A stretch of DNA of 38,470 nt from an uncultured Prevotellaceae bacterium (GTDB lineage: Bacteria > Bacteroidota > Bacteroidia > Bacteroidales > Bacteroidaceae). Positions within the stretch are counted from its first letter, which is position 1; each line of letters begins with the position of its first letter. The DNA is taken from contig CAMHJQ010000028.1 in assembly GCA_946185485.1 (NCBI GenBank), forward strand, positions 1-38,470, given 5' to 3'. A model generated the notes under the pieces. The model was not told the DNA's origin and did not search any database. It saw nothing but the letters and a program-made list of their open reading frames with translations. Shown one piece after another: positions 22,833 to 31,743 of this stretch. Made by a program: the position numbers and the translations under genes.

Positions 22833-22903
22833 AACCACGAATTCCACGAATTTCACGAATTTGCTACGCTCATACCGGAGTATAATTCGTGTAATTCGTG
22901 GTT
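22833..22903. repeat. AACCACGAATT-type long inverted repeat
   Basis: AACCACGAATTCCACGAATT (22833-22852) and AATTCGTGTAATTCGTGGTT (22884-22903) are complementary with one mismatch over 20 bases; the left arm continues with a third CACGAATT unit. It is made of the 9-10-base unit CACGAATTN. It sits between metY and the next gene and may end metY transcription. Confidence 0.8.
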
Positions 22904-22920
22904 GTTTAGAAAAAAAGTAG

Positions 22921-22928
22921 TAATTTTG
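22921..22928 (+). promoter_or_regulatory. -7 box of the LuxR-type regulator gene
   Basis: TAATTTTG matches TAnnTTTG, 20 bases before the ATG. No good -33 element; that position falls at the foot of the inverted repeat. Confidence 0.5.
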
Positions 22929-22947
22929 TACTCGTAAAACCGACATT

Positions 22948-23592
22948 ATGAGGAATTATATCATTGCCGACAATCAAGAGTTGACGCGGTTTGCGTTGGA
23001 AAACCTGCTCAAGCAGCATGAGGAGAATGTGTTGTTTAAGGCCTACGACAAAGCAGGGTTGGTGGACCTGCTGAGGGAGCACGAGAATGCCGTGGTGCTG
23101 CTCGACTACACACTGTTCGACTTTGCCGACGAGGACCAGCTACTCATCGTTGCCGAGCGTTTCAACCTGTCCGACTGGATATTGATTAGCGACGACCTCA
23201 CGCCACAGTTCATCCGTCGCGTGGTCTATTCTTCCCACCAGTTCAGCGTGGTATTCAAGGACGGTCCCTTGAGTGAGCTGCGCGAGGCACTGAATGCCGT
23301 CAGTCACCATACACGCTATCTCAGTCAGCGAGCCCTTGAGACCGTCATCACCCAACAGCAGGAAGAGGACAAGGCCGACAGCATTCTGACCCAGACCGAG
23401 ACGGAGATTGTCAAGGCCATTGCTCAAGGCAAGACAACCAAGGAAATTGCAGCCGAGCGCTTCTCCAGCGTACACACCATCACCACTCACCGCAAAAACA
23501 TCTTCCGCAAACTGGGCATCAACACAGCGCACGAAGCGGTGAAATACGCGCTCCGCGCGGGGTTGATAGATCCGTCAGAATTCTACATCTAA
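22948..23592 (+). CDS. LuxR/NarL-type response regulator, orphan
   Basis: The 214-residue protein has a receiver-like N-terminal domain (D8 in IIADNQE, candidate phospho-acceptor D53 in VVLLDYTLFDF, K104 in VVFKDG) and a C-terminal LuxR HTH (about 145-205: LTQTETEIVKAIAQGKTTKEIAAERF, then HTITTHRKNIFRKLGINTAHEAVKYA, read in pieces). The receiver is diverged: several usual acidic and Thr positions are not obvious. No histidine kinase gene is adjacent, so its input is unknown. Confidence 0.88.
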   Translation: MRNYIIADNQELTRFALENLLKQHEENVLFKAYDKAGLVDLLREHENAVVLLDYTLFDFADEDQLLIVAERFNLSDWILISDDLTPQFIRRVVYSSHQFSVVFKDGPLSELREALNAVSHHTRYLSQRALETVITQQQEEDKADSILTQTETEIVKAIAQGKTTKEIAAERFSSVHTITTHRKNIFRKLGINTAHEAVKYALRAGLIDPSEFYI

Positions 23593-23620
23593 GTGGTTCG
23601 GCCAGAAAAAACTCATTTGT

Positions 23621-24826
23621 TTAACTGTCTGCATATTTTTTTATCAGTCTAAACTGATAGCGGAAGACCAGACAGGCCATACCGAGATAGACAGCTGCCT
23701 GAATCCAGAGGATGCGAAGCTCGGGCAGGACCTGGCTGACGCTGGCACCCATCGAGTTGACACGAATGAAGGCACGAACACCGAAGGTGCTGGGGAAAAG
23801 CCACGACACGCCCTGCCAGTAGCTGGGAATGCTGAACTGCGGCCACGATACACCAGTCATAAACAGCAGCGGCACAGATACGAATACCATCAGCAACATG
23901 ACGTTCTCGCGATAGCGTACCAGGCACGACACCGTCAAACCGAAGAAAACGCTGGCCAAAGTATAGGGCAACAGCATCCAAAACAGATTCCAACCAGTAC
24001 CCAACTGCGGGAAGGAGAACATGGCGGGGACAGCCATAGAGAGGTAGGCAGCGGCAACGGCGCCTATCATGCAGTAGCAGAGCGCCTTACCCCAGACTAT
24101 ACGGTAGGCACCACGATAGTGCGGGTCGTCATCAGGAATGAGTTGGCCATTGCGATGACGCTCACGGGCCGTACCGGCAGCCATGCCGATACCGAGAGCT
24201 AGCGCCTGTTGCAGGATCAACATGAGCACGGCAGGCAGCACGCACGAGCCATAGCCACCCGAATTGTTATACATCGCCACAGCGTCAACGGCCAATGGCT
24301 GCGCAGTGATGGCATCCTCACGCTTGGTGTAGTTACCTGCTTTCTTAATGTTCAAGCCCGCGCCAAGCCGTCCTGCCTCGACCATGGCGGTCTGATAGAT
24401 GGCCTTGTAGGCCAGCATCAGCGACATGTCGCAATAGACGCTAACATGAGCCTGTTCTCCACGATTGATACACTCGGCGAAGTCGGAAGGAATGAGGTAG
24501 ATACCACGTACCAGCTGTCGGCTGACCAGCGAACGGGCCTCGTCGAGATCCTGGGCATAATACTTGATATGAACGTCGGGCGAGGCGTCGCAGTCATTAA
24601 GGAACTGGCGCGACAACGCCGAGTGCGACTGGTCGACCACTACCACCGGCGTCTCGCGCAACGACTCGTTGTTGTAGATCCACGAATAGATCAAGGGGTA
24701 GCCCAGCGGCACAATGACGAGGAACAGCAGCACGCCCTCGTCTTTGACGACATGCAGCAGTTCCTGCCGGAAGATATAGAGCACATCGGTGAAGTGCTCG
24801 CGTAGTCTGTTAAGGAATGTAGACAT
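23621..24826 (-). CDS. ABC-2-type permease (second of the pair)
   Basis: The 401-residue inner-membrane protein has one N-terminal helix (VLLFLVIVPLGYPLIYSWIY), a large extracytoplasmic domain (about 60-215; VVVVDQSHSALSRQF), and five or so C-terminal helices ending with the typical ...WLFPSTFGVRAFIRV block. This is the ABC2 permease architecture of YhbS/YbhR-type exporters. Its start overlaps the end of the preceding permease gene by 17 bases, a sign of translational coupling. It is the last gene of a five-gene operon that contains no ATP-binding subunit. Confidence 0.9.
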   Translation of the reverse strand: MSTFLNRLREHFTDVLYIFRQELLHVVKDEGVLLFLVIVPLGYPLIYSWIYNNESLRETPVVVVDQSHSALSRQFLNDCDASPDVHIKYYAQDLDEARSLVSRQLVRGIYLIPSDFAECINRGEQAHVSVYCDMSLMLAYKAIYQTAMVEAGRLGAGLNIKKAGNYTKREDAITAQPLAVDAVAMYNNSGGYGSCVLPAVLMLILQQALALGIGMAAGTARERHRNGQLIPDDDPHYRGAYRIVWGKALCYCMIGAVAAAYLSMAVPAMFSFPQLGTGWNLFWMLLPYTLASVFFGLTVSCLVRYRENVMLLMVFVSVPLLFMTGVSWPQFSIPSYWQGVSWLFPSTFGVRAFIRVNSMGASVSQVLPELRILWIQAAVYLGMACLVFRYQFRLIKKYADS

Positions 24827-25979
24827 AATTCAGCATTGCGTTTTTAACCTTACTAAGCACTAACCAAGGCAGCAGCGTGAAGGCCACGAGCGCCACAAGG
24901 TGGAACCAGACATCAATGACGGGGAAGCCATTGAGCACCGTTGCCTGGTAAATCATCCAGTAGTGACGCAGTGGAAACAACCACGACATGGCCTGCAGCG
25001 CAGGATCCATGGCCACCACGGGGAACGCCGAGCCACACATGGAAATGCTGAGCACCGACCACAGGGACGAGATACTCATCGACATGCGCAATGACGGCAT
25101 CAGACCAAAGGCGAAGATGCCAAAGCTAAGGCCTGCCGACACCTGCAGGAGGACGAGCCGACCAATGCTCCAGACACCACCGAGACGAGGGAAGTGAAGC
25201 ACTTCGAAGATGTACCATTGGTAAAACATGATGACGAGGGTGAATACCAGTGCGTGAACAATATACTTGCCGATAATAGCTACGAGAATATTGTCCTCAG
25301 CGAGGGCGAGCCATTCCTTCCCCGTATCAAATTTCATTTCCATACCAAGGGTGTAAGCCGAGAGCAGGGTCATGAAGAGCATCAGGATGCCCGGTACAAA
25401 GGTCGTCGTCAGTGAGTAATTATAAGAGCCATAAGGATTGGCTATCATGTGGGCATCAACCGTCACTGGCTGTAGCGAGGCCTTGATCTGCTCTTTTGAC
25501 GCACCTTTGGCAGAGAGCGTAGCCTGGCCGACGGCAGCCGATCCAAGCAAACCGATGGTTTTCATGTCCTTCATAGCCATGGACCCTGCCGTCATACACG
25601 TCATCGTATAATAGTACGAAATCTTGGGCAGACGACCCGCAAGCAACTTAGCTGACGTACCTCCGGGGATATAGAGGTAGGCATATACCTTGCCTTCCTG
25701 CATGGCGTTGCGAGCCTCGGTGACGTTGGCGAACCGATAGACGACACGTGAGTTCTGCATAGCGTCGAGATTGCGGACGAGAGCGCGTGAGGTGGCGCTG
25801 TTGTCCTGGTCAACCACGCCGATGGGCAGGTCCTGCGGTGTTCCTTCGTCGAGCATCGTGGTGAAGAATACCACAACCAGTAGCGGAAACACAATCATGC
25901 AGAAGCCGTAAATGCGGTTCTTACGCAACATGTCGAGCTCGCGCAGGGCTACGTGAACGATATTTGAGAGATATTTCAT
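24810..25979 (-). CDS. ABC-2-type permease (first of the pair)
   Basis: 389 residues with the same layout as its neighbour: N-terminal helix (IYGFCMIVFPLLVVVFFTTM), periplasmic domain starting IGVVDQDNSATSRALVRN, and C-terminal membrane part containing FAFGLMPSLRMSMSISSLWSVLSISMCGSAFPV and WLFPLRHYWMIYQ. The pair probably forms a heterodimeric channel. HlyD-type gene lies 12 bases upstream. Substrate unknown. Confidence 0.9.
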   Translation of the reverse strand: MKYLSNIVHVALRELDMLRKNRIYGFCMIVFPLLVVVFFTTMLDEGTPQDLPIGVVDQDNSATSRALVRNLDAMQNSRVVYRFANVTEARNAMQEGKVYAYLYIPGGTSAKLLAGRLPKISYYYTMTCMTAGSMAMKDMKTIGLLGSAAVGQATLSAKGASKEQIKASLQPVTVDAHMIANPYGSYNYSLTTTFVPGILMLFMTLLSAYTLGMEMKFDTGKEWLALAEDNILVAIIGKYIVHALVFTLVIMFYQWYIFEVLHFPRLGGVWSIGRLVLLQVSAGLSFGIFAFGLMPSLRMSMSISSLWSVLSISMCGSAFPVVAMDPALQAMSWLFPLRHYWMIYQATVLNGFPVIDVWFHLVALVAFTLLPWLVLSKVKNAMLNYVYIP

Positions 25980-25991
25980 TATTCTTACCTC

Positions 25992-26984
25992 TTACTTCTT
26001 GAGTATCACGGACATTCCTGGGCGCACATCATCAACCTTCTCTATGGGACGAGCCTTTACCTCGAAGGTCTTCTGATCGTATTGTCCACTGGCCTTAGTA
26101 GCTTTCCAAACTGCAAACGAGCCTTTGTCCTTCATCGACGTAACTTTCATCTTCGTCTCCTTGTCAAGAGCCGGAATGAGGACAGTAATCTCCTGCCCTA
26201 CCTTGACATCCTTCAACAGGTCCTCACGGATATTGAATGTAGCCCACTGGTCCTCCATCACAGCAATGGTCATAATAGGCGTACCAGTGCCAACGAGCTC
26301 GCCCACCTTCGGATAGACATCGGTAACCTCACCAGCCATCTGGGCAATCTGAACTGTCTCGCGAACGTAGCCCTCCACTTCCTGCACAGCACCACGGGCC
26401 TGGCCAACCGTGGCAGAAGCAGCGCGCTTCTCCTCGGCACGGACACCGTTCACAGCCATGTCGTACTGGCTTTGTGCAGCCTTCACCTGTGCCTGAGCCG
26501 ACTTGTACATAGCCTCGGCCTCGTCAAACTTCTGGGCAGAAATAACCTCCTCGTCGAAAAGTACCTTCATACGATTGTATGACTTCTCAGCAATCTCAAG
26601 TCCGGCCTTAGCCTGCTCTAAAAGCTGTTTGGCGGCCTGAATCTGCTCCTTACGGGCACCGTTCTGCGCCATCTGCTCTATAGCCTGGGCAGCATCGGCG
26701 GCACTACGAGCCTGCACCATCTTTGCCTCTACCTCGGGAGCCTCGATGATAGCCAGCGTATCGCCAGCCTTCACAAAATCGCCCTCCTTCACACGGAGTT
26801 CAAGGATACGACCAGGAACCTTGCCCGACACACGATACTCCTCGACTTCCATTTCACCCTGTATCACTTCGGGATCACGACCTAGGGCCAGGAAACCGAT
26901 AAGTGCTACGATTGCTACTACTGCTGAGAATCCTGCCACAGCCAGCAGGATATTGTTATGCTGTTCTTTTGCTTTGTCTGCCAT
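25992..26984 (-). CDS. HlyD-family periplasmic adaptor (membrane fusion protein)
   Basis: 330 residues: one N-terminal membrane segment (NILLAVAGFSAVVAIVALIGFLALG), then a lipoyl-type half-motif (RVSGKVPGRILELRVKEGDFVKAGDTLAIIEAPE), a long helical hairpin (about 85-195, Ala/Gln/Glu-rich, coiled coil) and the second half (GEVTDVYPKVGELVGTGTPIMTIA). It would bridge the two permeases to the TolC-like outer-membrane protein encoded just upstream. Confidence 0.92.
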   Translation of the reverse strand: MADKAKEQHNNILLAVAGFSAVVAIVALIGFLALGRDPEVIQGEMEVEEYRVSGKVPGRILELRVKEGDFVKAGDTLAIIEAPEVEAKMVQARSAADAAQAIEQMAQNGARKEQIQAAKQLLEQAKAGLEIAEKSYNRMKVLFDEEVISAQKFDEAEAMYKSAQAQVKAAQSQYDMAVNGVRAEEKRAASATVGQARGAVQEVEGYVRETVQIAQMAGEVTDVYPKVGELVGTGTPIMTIAVMEDQWATFNIREDLLKDVKVGQEITVLIPALDKETKMKVTSMKDKGSFAVWKATKASGQYDQKTFEVKARPIEKVDDVRPGMSVILKK

Positions 26985-27016
26985 ATTATTTACTTTTTAA
27001 ATTTTTAATTTAACAA

Positions 27017-28513
27017 TTACTGCAACGTTCCCAGGGCTTTCTGCAGTTCTACCTGACTCAATTTCACACCAATCTCGGCATCAATCTTCTGCGACTGGGC
27101 CTGATTCCAGGCAGTCTGGGCCTCCATAACGGTGGTAAACGATGCTGCCCCCTCCTTGAATGCGAGATTAGCCATGCGCAGATTTTCGTCGGCATTAGCA
27201 ACATTCGCCTGTGCCATAGCCAGTTTCTTCTGGGCTTCCTTCACCTTGAAGTTATTCTGACTTACCTGCAGGTTCACCATCTCGCGGGCATCGTCCAGTT
27301 CAAGTCTGGCCATAGCCGTAGAGCCTTTCGAGGCACGTACCTTATACATCACGTCGCCCCAGTTCCAGATGGGAACACGTACCACGACACCAACATTCCA
27401 GACACCACCGAACTTCTTCTCAAAGCCGTTGAACGTATTCGGATTGGTCACAGCATAACCGCCAGTCACCATGACCTGCGGCAGGTTCCCTGCTTTCAGC
27501 ACTTTTGTCGTCTGGTTCGACAGGTCCACAGCATTCTGCAGTACCTTCAACTCCGGTCTATTCTGAAAAGCCACATCAGTACCACCTTCTGCAATAACCA
27601 ATTCTTCATGATTCATTTTTAATTCTTCACTCTCTTCATCTGCTAGTTTGACATCCTCGTTCTCAGGCATGCCGCACAACTGACATAGCAGCATCTTCGA
27701 GAGCTCCAGACCGTCGGTCACCTGGGTCAGTGCCATCTCGGCCTCATTCAATCTGACGCTGACACTCAGACCGTCGCCTTTGGTAGCAACGCCTTGGTCA
27801 ATCATCTTCTGCACGTCACCCTTCAGCTTACGCACCAGTGCCACGTAGCTCTCAGCCAGCGTCTGCTTATGTCGTAAGGAAACAACCTGCCAGTAGACTT
27901 GGTCGATATGATACAAGGTGCCTTGCTTCTTCATCTCCAAGGAGTTCGCAGCCATCTGCTCATTGATATCCGCCATCTTGTTCGCTGCCACGATGGCACC
28001 ACCCATGAAGACAGGCTGCGTCACCGTCACAGCTCCGGCAAACATGTTGCGCGTGTCGGTGCGGAAACCATCTACAATGCCTGTACCCACATGGTTCAGC
28101 ACACCCGCAAACTGTCCCATGTCGGCAGCAATCTTTGTCTGAACATCAGCCGGCAGTGCAGCTACCAGCGGCGACAGCGCATCCTCTAGTTTGGCCGAGG
28201 TGTTCGTGCCTAAATTGCTCAATGCAGCCTTCTGGTCGTCATTGAGAAGGGATACCTCCCTATTCATCCACACATACCCGCCCACAGCATTCACCTTAGG
28301 CAGATACTGCGTGCGTGCCGACTTCCGCAGGTTGGCGCTCACCTCCTGCTTCATCTTCGCCACACCCATCTGTTTGTTGTTCCTCAGTGCCATCGCCCTG
28401 CAACTGTCGAGCGTCAGCAACCGCTGGGCCTCAGAAGTCAGTGGCAACAACATGAATAATCCGAGCATCGCTACTCGAAGTTTCTCTGTCATTTTCATTA
28501 TTGACTTGTTCAT
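27017..28513 (-). CDS. TolC-like outer-membrane efflux protein
   Basis: A signal peptide (KLRVAMLGLFMLLPLTSEAQ) precedes the OEP fold: LTLDSCRAMALRNNKQMGVAKM at the mature start, then repeated helical segments and a second OEP half with FQNRPELKVLQNAVDLSNQTTKVLKAG and FKEGAASFTTVMEAQTAWNQAQ. About 498 residues from 28513; ATGs at 28498 and 28492 are equally possible, and the longer frame to 28558 would break the signal peptide. Forms the exit duct of the exporter. Confidence 0.9.
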   Translation of the reverse strand: MNKSIMKMTEKLRVAMLGLFMLLPLTSEAQRLLTLDSCRAMALRNNKQMGVAKMKQEVSANLRKSARTQYLPKVNAVGGYVWMNREVSLLNDDQKAALSNLGTNTSAKLEDALSPLVAALPADVQTKIAADMGQFAGVLNHVGTGIVDGFRTDTRNMFAGAVTVTQPVFMGGAIVAANKMADINEQMAANSLEMKKQGTLYHIDQVYWQVVSLRHKQTLAESYVALVRKLKGDVQKMIDQGVATKGDGLSVSVRLNEAEMALTQVTDGLELSKMLLCQLCGMPENEDVKLADEESEELKMNHEELVIAEGGTDVAFQNRPELKVLQNAVDLSNQTTKVLKAGNLPQVMVTGGYAVTNPNTFNGFEKKFGGVWNVGVVVRVPIWNWGDVMYKVRASKGSTAMARLELDDAREMVNLQVSQNNFKVKEAQKKLAMAQANVANADENLRMANLAFKEGAASFTTVMEAQTAWNQAQSQKIDAEIGVKLSQVELQKALGTLQ

Positions 28514-28570
28514 GTTATACCTTATTAAACAAATTGAAAAACATTTTCCCAAAAACATGGTTTCTATATC

Positions 28571-30475
28571 TCACTTTTTACTGGTAAGGCGCACTGCCAT
28601 CATGGTGAGGTCGTCACTCTGCTCGGTGTCACCCACAAACTGGTGGACAACGGCGGTCATCGTTTCAATCAGTTCCTGAGGAGAACCTTTGGTGGATTTG
28701 ATAACCTCGTCGATGCGCTTTCTTCCAAATAGTTCTTTAGTGGAGTTCTCAGCCTCAGTCAGACCGTCAGTATAAAGAAAGAGGGTCATTCCGGGAACCA
28801 ACTCTGTTTCTTGCTCTGAGTATTTCAAGTCCGGTGCGACACCAATAGGGAGATTGGAATTGCAGGGAAGCAGTGCAGCTTGGACGTATGGTGCTTCGTG
28901 ACCAGCGTTACTATAGCACATATGTCCCGTCGACAAATCGAGCACGCCAACGAACAGCGTAACAAACATACACTCATCATTCCCATCGCAAATGTTCACA
29001 TTCATCGTCTCCACGATATGGCTCGGCTTATCGGTATGGGCAGAGATATTACGGAAGAGCGTCCGGCTGACAGCCATCACCAGCGAGGCCGGCACGCCTT
29101 TTCCCGACACGTCGCCAATACAGAGGAACAGTTTCTCATCGCGGATGAAAAAGTCATAAAGATCACCGCCGACCGCTTTGGCGGGTGATAGCGAAGCATA
29201 AAGTTCTATGTCTTTACGATGGGGGAAGGCAGGGAATGTCTTGGGAATCATCGACATCTGAATGCTATGCGCAACATTCAGTTCACTCTCTATGGAAGCC
29301 TTGGCTGCGGTCGATACCTTCAGTTCCTCCATATATTGCTTTAATGACTGTTGCATGGTGCCGAACGAGTCGCGCAGTTGAGCCACCTCGTCGTTGTGTT
29401 TGAACGTGGGCAGCGGCGCGTCAAAGTTACCTTTGGCTACCTCTTGGGCCGACTCGGACAGGAATGCCAATGGCTTGGTAGCACGGTGGATGCTCCTGAT
29501 TGTGAAGAAGAAGATGACAAAACAGCCAATACCCATACAGAAAAGGATGGAAATGGCAAGTATTTCACCCCATGCAAATACCAGATCGCGGTGCTGTATA
29601 ACGGCCACTGTCCAGTCAGTAGAGGCTAACGGCTTGAAATTAACATAATACGGTGTACCCTTCAGATCCTTCATCTCTTGTTGACCAAACACTTTCTCTT
29701 GCTCAGCCTGGAGAATATTGAGATCAAGGGTGTCAGAACCCAATATTCTGTTGCCCTTACTGTCGATGATTTGAACAGAGAAATATATGATGTCATCACT
29801 AATCTGTGGAGGGTCATCGTTTCTGAAAAATTCTTTCTTGACTATTTTCTGTACTTCGTCGATAACCTCGTTGAACCATAAATAATTCAGGTCAACGCCA
29901 TACACGCCCACCTTTCGGCCCTGACGGTCGACGATAGGCAACACATAACTGCAGTACATAGCACTGTCAACGGAATCGTCAAAGTAGGGAGCCGTAAGAT
30001 AGCCCAAATCCTGTCTGTCCAAACTGAGACCTTTCTCATACCACGGGCCATTGAAATAGTTATGGCTTGATGAGCCTATCTGCTGGTGCTCAAGCCGGGT
30101 ACTGTCGGCATGGTAAACGTAGGCTTCAAACCAGTGACCTTGGCCTTCGAAATAGTCAGGCTCGAAGGCAGCAAAACAACCCAAGAACTTGTTCACGTTA
30201 ATTTCGCGCTCCAGAGCATCGAATACATGCTCTGGACTCTGCAAGTTTCTCTCAATCTCGTCACGGTTGTTGGCCGCCGCTATATGCACTGCCCATAGTG
30301 TCGACTCTATCTTACCTTCAATCCCGTCAACGACATACTGCCCACGCGAACTGCTGTTCAAGAGTGAAACTTTAAAGACAAAAGTAAGTATGGCTCCAAT
30401 GATCAGCACATTGAAGAACGACATGATTCCGACAACACACCAAGTGATGCGGCGCGACAGCTTGCTCTTTTTCAT
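28571..30475 (-). CDS. Cache-HAMP-SpoIIE (PP2C) membrane serine phosphatase
   Basis: The 634-residue protein has a first helix (about 8-35), an extracytoplasmic Cache-like sensor domain (about 35-295; GPWYEKGLSLDRQDLGYLTAPYFDD, VGVYGVDLNYLWF), a second helix (about 302-325), HAMP (about 325-380) and a PP2C/SpoIIE phosphatase domain with GGDLYDFF, GDVSGKGVPASLVMA, YSNAGHE, DGLTEA and SDDLTMMA, all metal-ligand blocks intact. Such proteins usually dephosphorylate anti-sigma-factor antagonists in partner-switch systems; no such partner genes are adjacent. ATG 30475 is used because its promoter at 30498-30527 lies downstream of the longer frame's start. First gene of the exporter operon. Confidence 0.9.
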   Translation of the reverse strand: MKKSKLSRRITWCVVGIMSFFNVLIIGAILTFVFKVSLLNSSSRGQYVVDGIEGKIESTLWAVHIAAANNRDEIERNLQSPEHVFDALEREINVNKFLGCFAAFEPDYFEGQGHWFEAYVYHADSTRLEHQQIGSSSHNYFNGPWYEKGLSLDRQDLGYLTAPYFDDSVDSAMYCSYVLPIVDRQGRKVGVYGVDLNYLWFNEVIDEVQKIVKKEFFRNDDPPQISDDIIYFSVQIIDSKGNRILGSDTLDLNILQAEQEKVFGQQEMKDLKGTPYYVNFKPLASTDWTVAVIQHRDLVFAWGEILAISILFCMGIGCFVIFFFTIRSIHRATKPLAFLSESAQEVAKGNFDAPLPTFKHNDEVAQLRDSFGTMQQSLKQYMEELKVSTAAKASIESELNVAHSIQMSMIPKTFPAFPHRKDIELYASLSPAKAVGGDLYDFFIRDEKLFLCIGDVSGKGVPASLVMAVSRTLFRNISAHTDKPSHIVETMNVNICDGNDECMFVTLFVGVLDLSTGHMCYSNAGHEAPYVQAALLPCNSNLPIGVAPDLKYSEQETELVPGMTLFLYTDGLTEAENSTKELFGRKRIDEVIKSTKGSPQELIETMTAVVHQFVGDTEQSDDLTMMAVRLTSKK

Positions 30476-30497
30476 TTTACTTTTCGCTTTTCGACTG

Positions 30498-30527
30498 CAA
30501 AGATACGATTTTTTTTCCATTTCCCAA
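30498..30527 (-). promoter_or_regulatory. Promoter of the phosphatase-exporter operon
   Basis: Minus-strand TATCTTTG (30498-30505) with TTG (30525-30527) 19 bases upstream. It sets the start codon of the phosphatase at 30475. Confidence 0.75.
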
Positions 30528-30572
30528 CTCCTTTAAGAAGGTAGAAATGGACGGAAATATGGCAGAGGGTAG

Positions 30573-30622
30573 CCTTTACGATTATTTAACAAAATTTACA
30601 CTCTGCTAGTCTATCGTAAAGG
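30573..30622. repeat. 10-bp inverted repeat in the phosphatase-cysK intergenic region
   Basis: CCTTTACGAT (30573-30582) and ATCGTAAAGG (30613-30622) are exact reverse complements, 30 bases apart. Candidate regulatory site between the two divergent transcription units. Confidence 0.55.
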
Positions 30623-30659
30623 TTGTTGCGTATCAGCATGGAAGTAGGGAAATGGGCAG

Positions 30660-30681
30660 GCATACCAAACGTTTGGTATGC
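30660..30681. promoter_or_regulatory. Perfect 22-bp palindrome, probable operator for cysK
   Basis: The half-site GCATACCAAAC is followed directly by its reverse complement GTTTGGTATGC with no spacer. It lies 20 bases upstream of the cysK -33 element, the usual position for an activator. Its length and perfection suggest a dimeric transcription factor. Confidence 0.65.
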
Positions 30682-30701
30682 GAAATGACATATAGGTGGG
30701 A

Positions 30702-30732
30702 TTGTGGAAACGGGGAAATATCTGTACCTTTG
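30702..30732 (+). promoter_or_regulatory. Promoter of cysK
   Basis: TTG (30702-30704), 20 bases, TACCTTTG (30725-30732). The leader of about 58 bases resembles that of metY, including AAAGGATAAGATTATGA across the start codon. Confidence 0.8.
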
Positions 30733-30795
30733 CAGCGTGAAAGATTAAAAATAAAGATTAAACATTATACATTATTAATATAAAAGGATAAGATT

Positions 30796-31743
30796 ATGAC
30801 AAAGATTGCAAAACAGTTGACTGAGCTCGTCGGCAACACCCCACTCTTAGAGCTCAACAAGTATTCACAGGCAAAGGGTCTGGAGACCCCCGTGATAGCC
30901 AAAGTAGAGTTTTTCAACCCCGGCGGCAGCGTGAAAGACCGTATCGCACTGGCGATGATTGAGGATGCAGAAGCAAAGGGCATCCTGAAGCCCGGTGCGA
31001 CCATCATCGAACCCACCAGCGGAAACACGGGCGTAGGACTGGCACTGGTATCAGCCGTCAAGGGTTACCGTCTTATCCTTACCATGCCCGAAACCATGAG
31101 CGTGGAGCGTCGCAACCTCGTGAAGGCATACGGTGCCGAGGTGCGTCTCACCTCTGGCAAGGACGGCATGCCAGGTGCCATCCGCGCTGCCGAGGAACTG
31201 CGCGACTCGATTCCCGGCGCAGTCATCCTACAACAGTTTGAGAACGGCGCCAACCCTGCCAAGCACTATGCTACGACAGGCCCTGAGATTTGGCGCGACA
31301 CGGACGGACAGGTAGACATCTTCATCGGCGGTGTGGGTACCGGCGGTACCATCAGTGGCACAGGCAAGTATCTGAAAGAGCAGAATCCCAACATTCAGAT
31401 CATCGCCGTGGAGCCTAAGTCTTCGCCCGTCTTGAACGGTGGTCAGAGCGGTCCCCACAAGATCCAGGGTATCGGTGCCGGCTTTATTCCTAAGACCTAC
31501 GATGCTGACGTCATCGACGAAGTCTTTGATGTCGAGAACGACGACGCCATCCGTACGGGTCGTGAGATTGCCCAGCAAGAAGGTCTGCTGGTAGGCATCT
31601 CGGCCGGTGCAGCCCTCTATGCTGCCATCCAAGTGGCCAAGCGCCCGGAAAATAGGGGCAAGAAGATTGTTGTCCTCCTGCCCGATACCGGCGAGCGTTA
31701 CCTCTCTACCGTACTCTATGCCTTTGAGGATTATCCTCTTTAA
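30796..31743 (+). CDS. cysK: Cysteine synthase (O-acetylserine sulfhydrylase)
   Basis: The PLP enzyme makes cysteine from O-acetylserine and sulfide. 315 residues, normal length. K47 in NPGGSVKDR is the PLP lysine; [11 protein letters not shown] and [15 protein letters not shown] are the phosphate- and substrate-loop motifs. Cytosolic. It converges on trpA, and the two stop codons overlap by 4 bases with no terminator between. Confidence 0.96.
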   Translation: MTKIAKQLTELVGNTPLLELNKYSQAKGLETPVIAKVEFFNPGGSVKDRIALAMIEDAEAKGILKPGATIIEPTSGNTGVGLALVSAVKGYRLILTMPETMSVERRNLVKAYGAEVRLTSGKDGMPGAIRAAEELRDSIPGAVILQQFENGANPAKHYATTGPEIWRDTDGQVDIFIGGVGTGGTISGTGKYLKEQNPNIQIIAVEPKSSPVLNGGQSGPHKIQGIGAGFIPKTYDADVIDEVFDVENDDAIRTGREIAQQEGLLVGISAGAALYAAIQVAKRPENRGKKIVVLLPDTGERYLSTVLYAFEDYPL

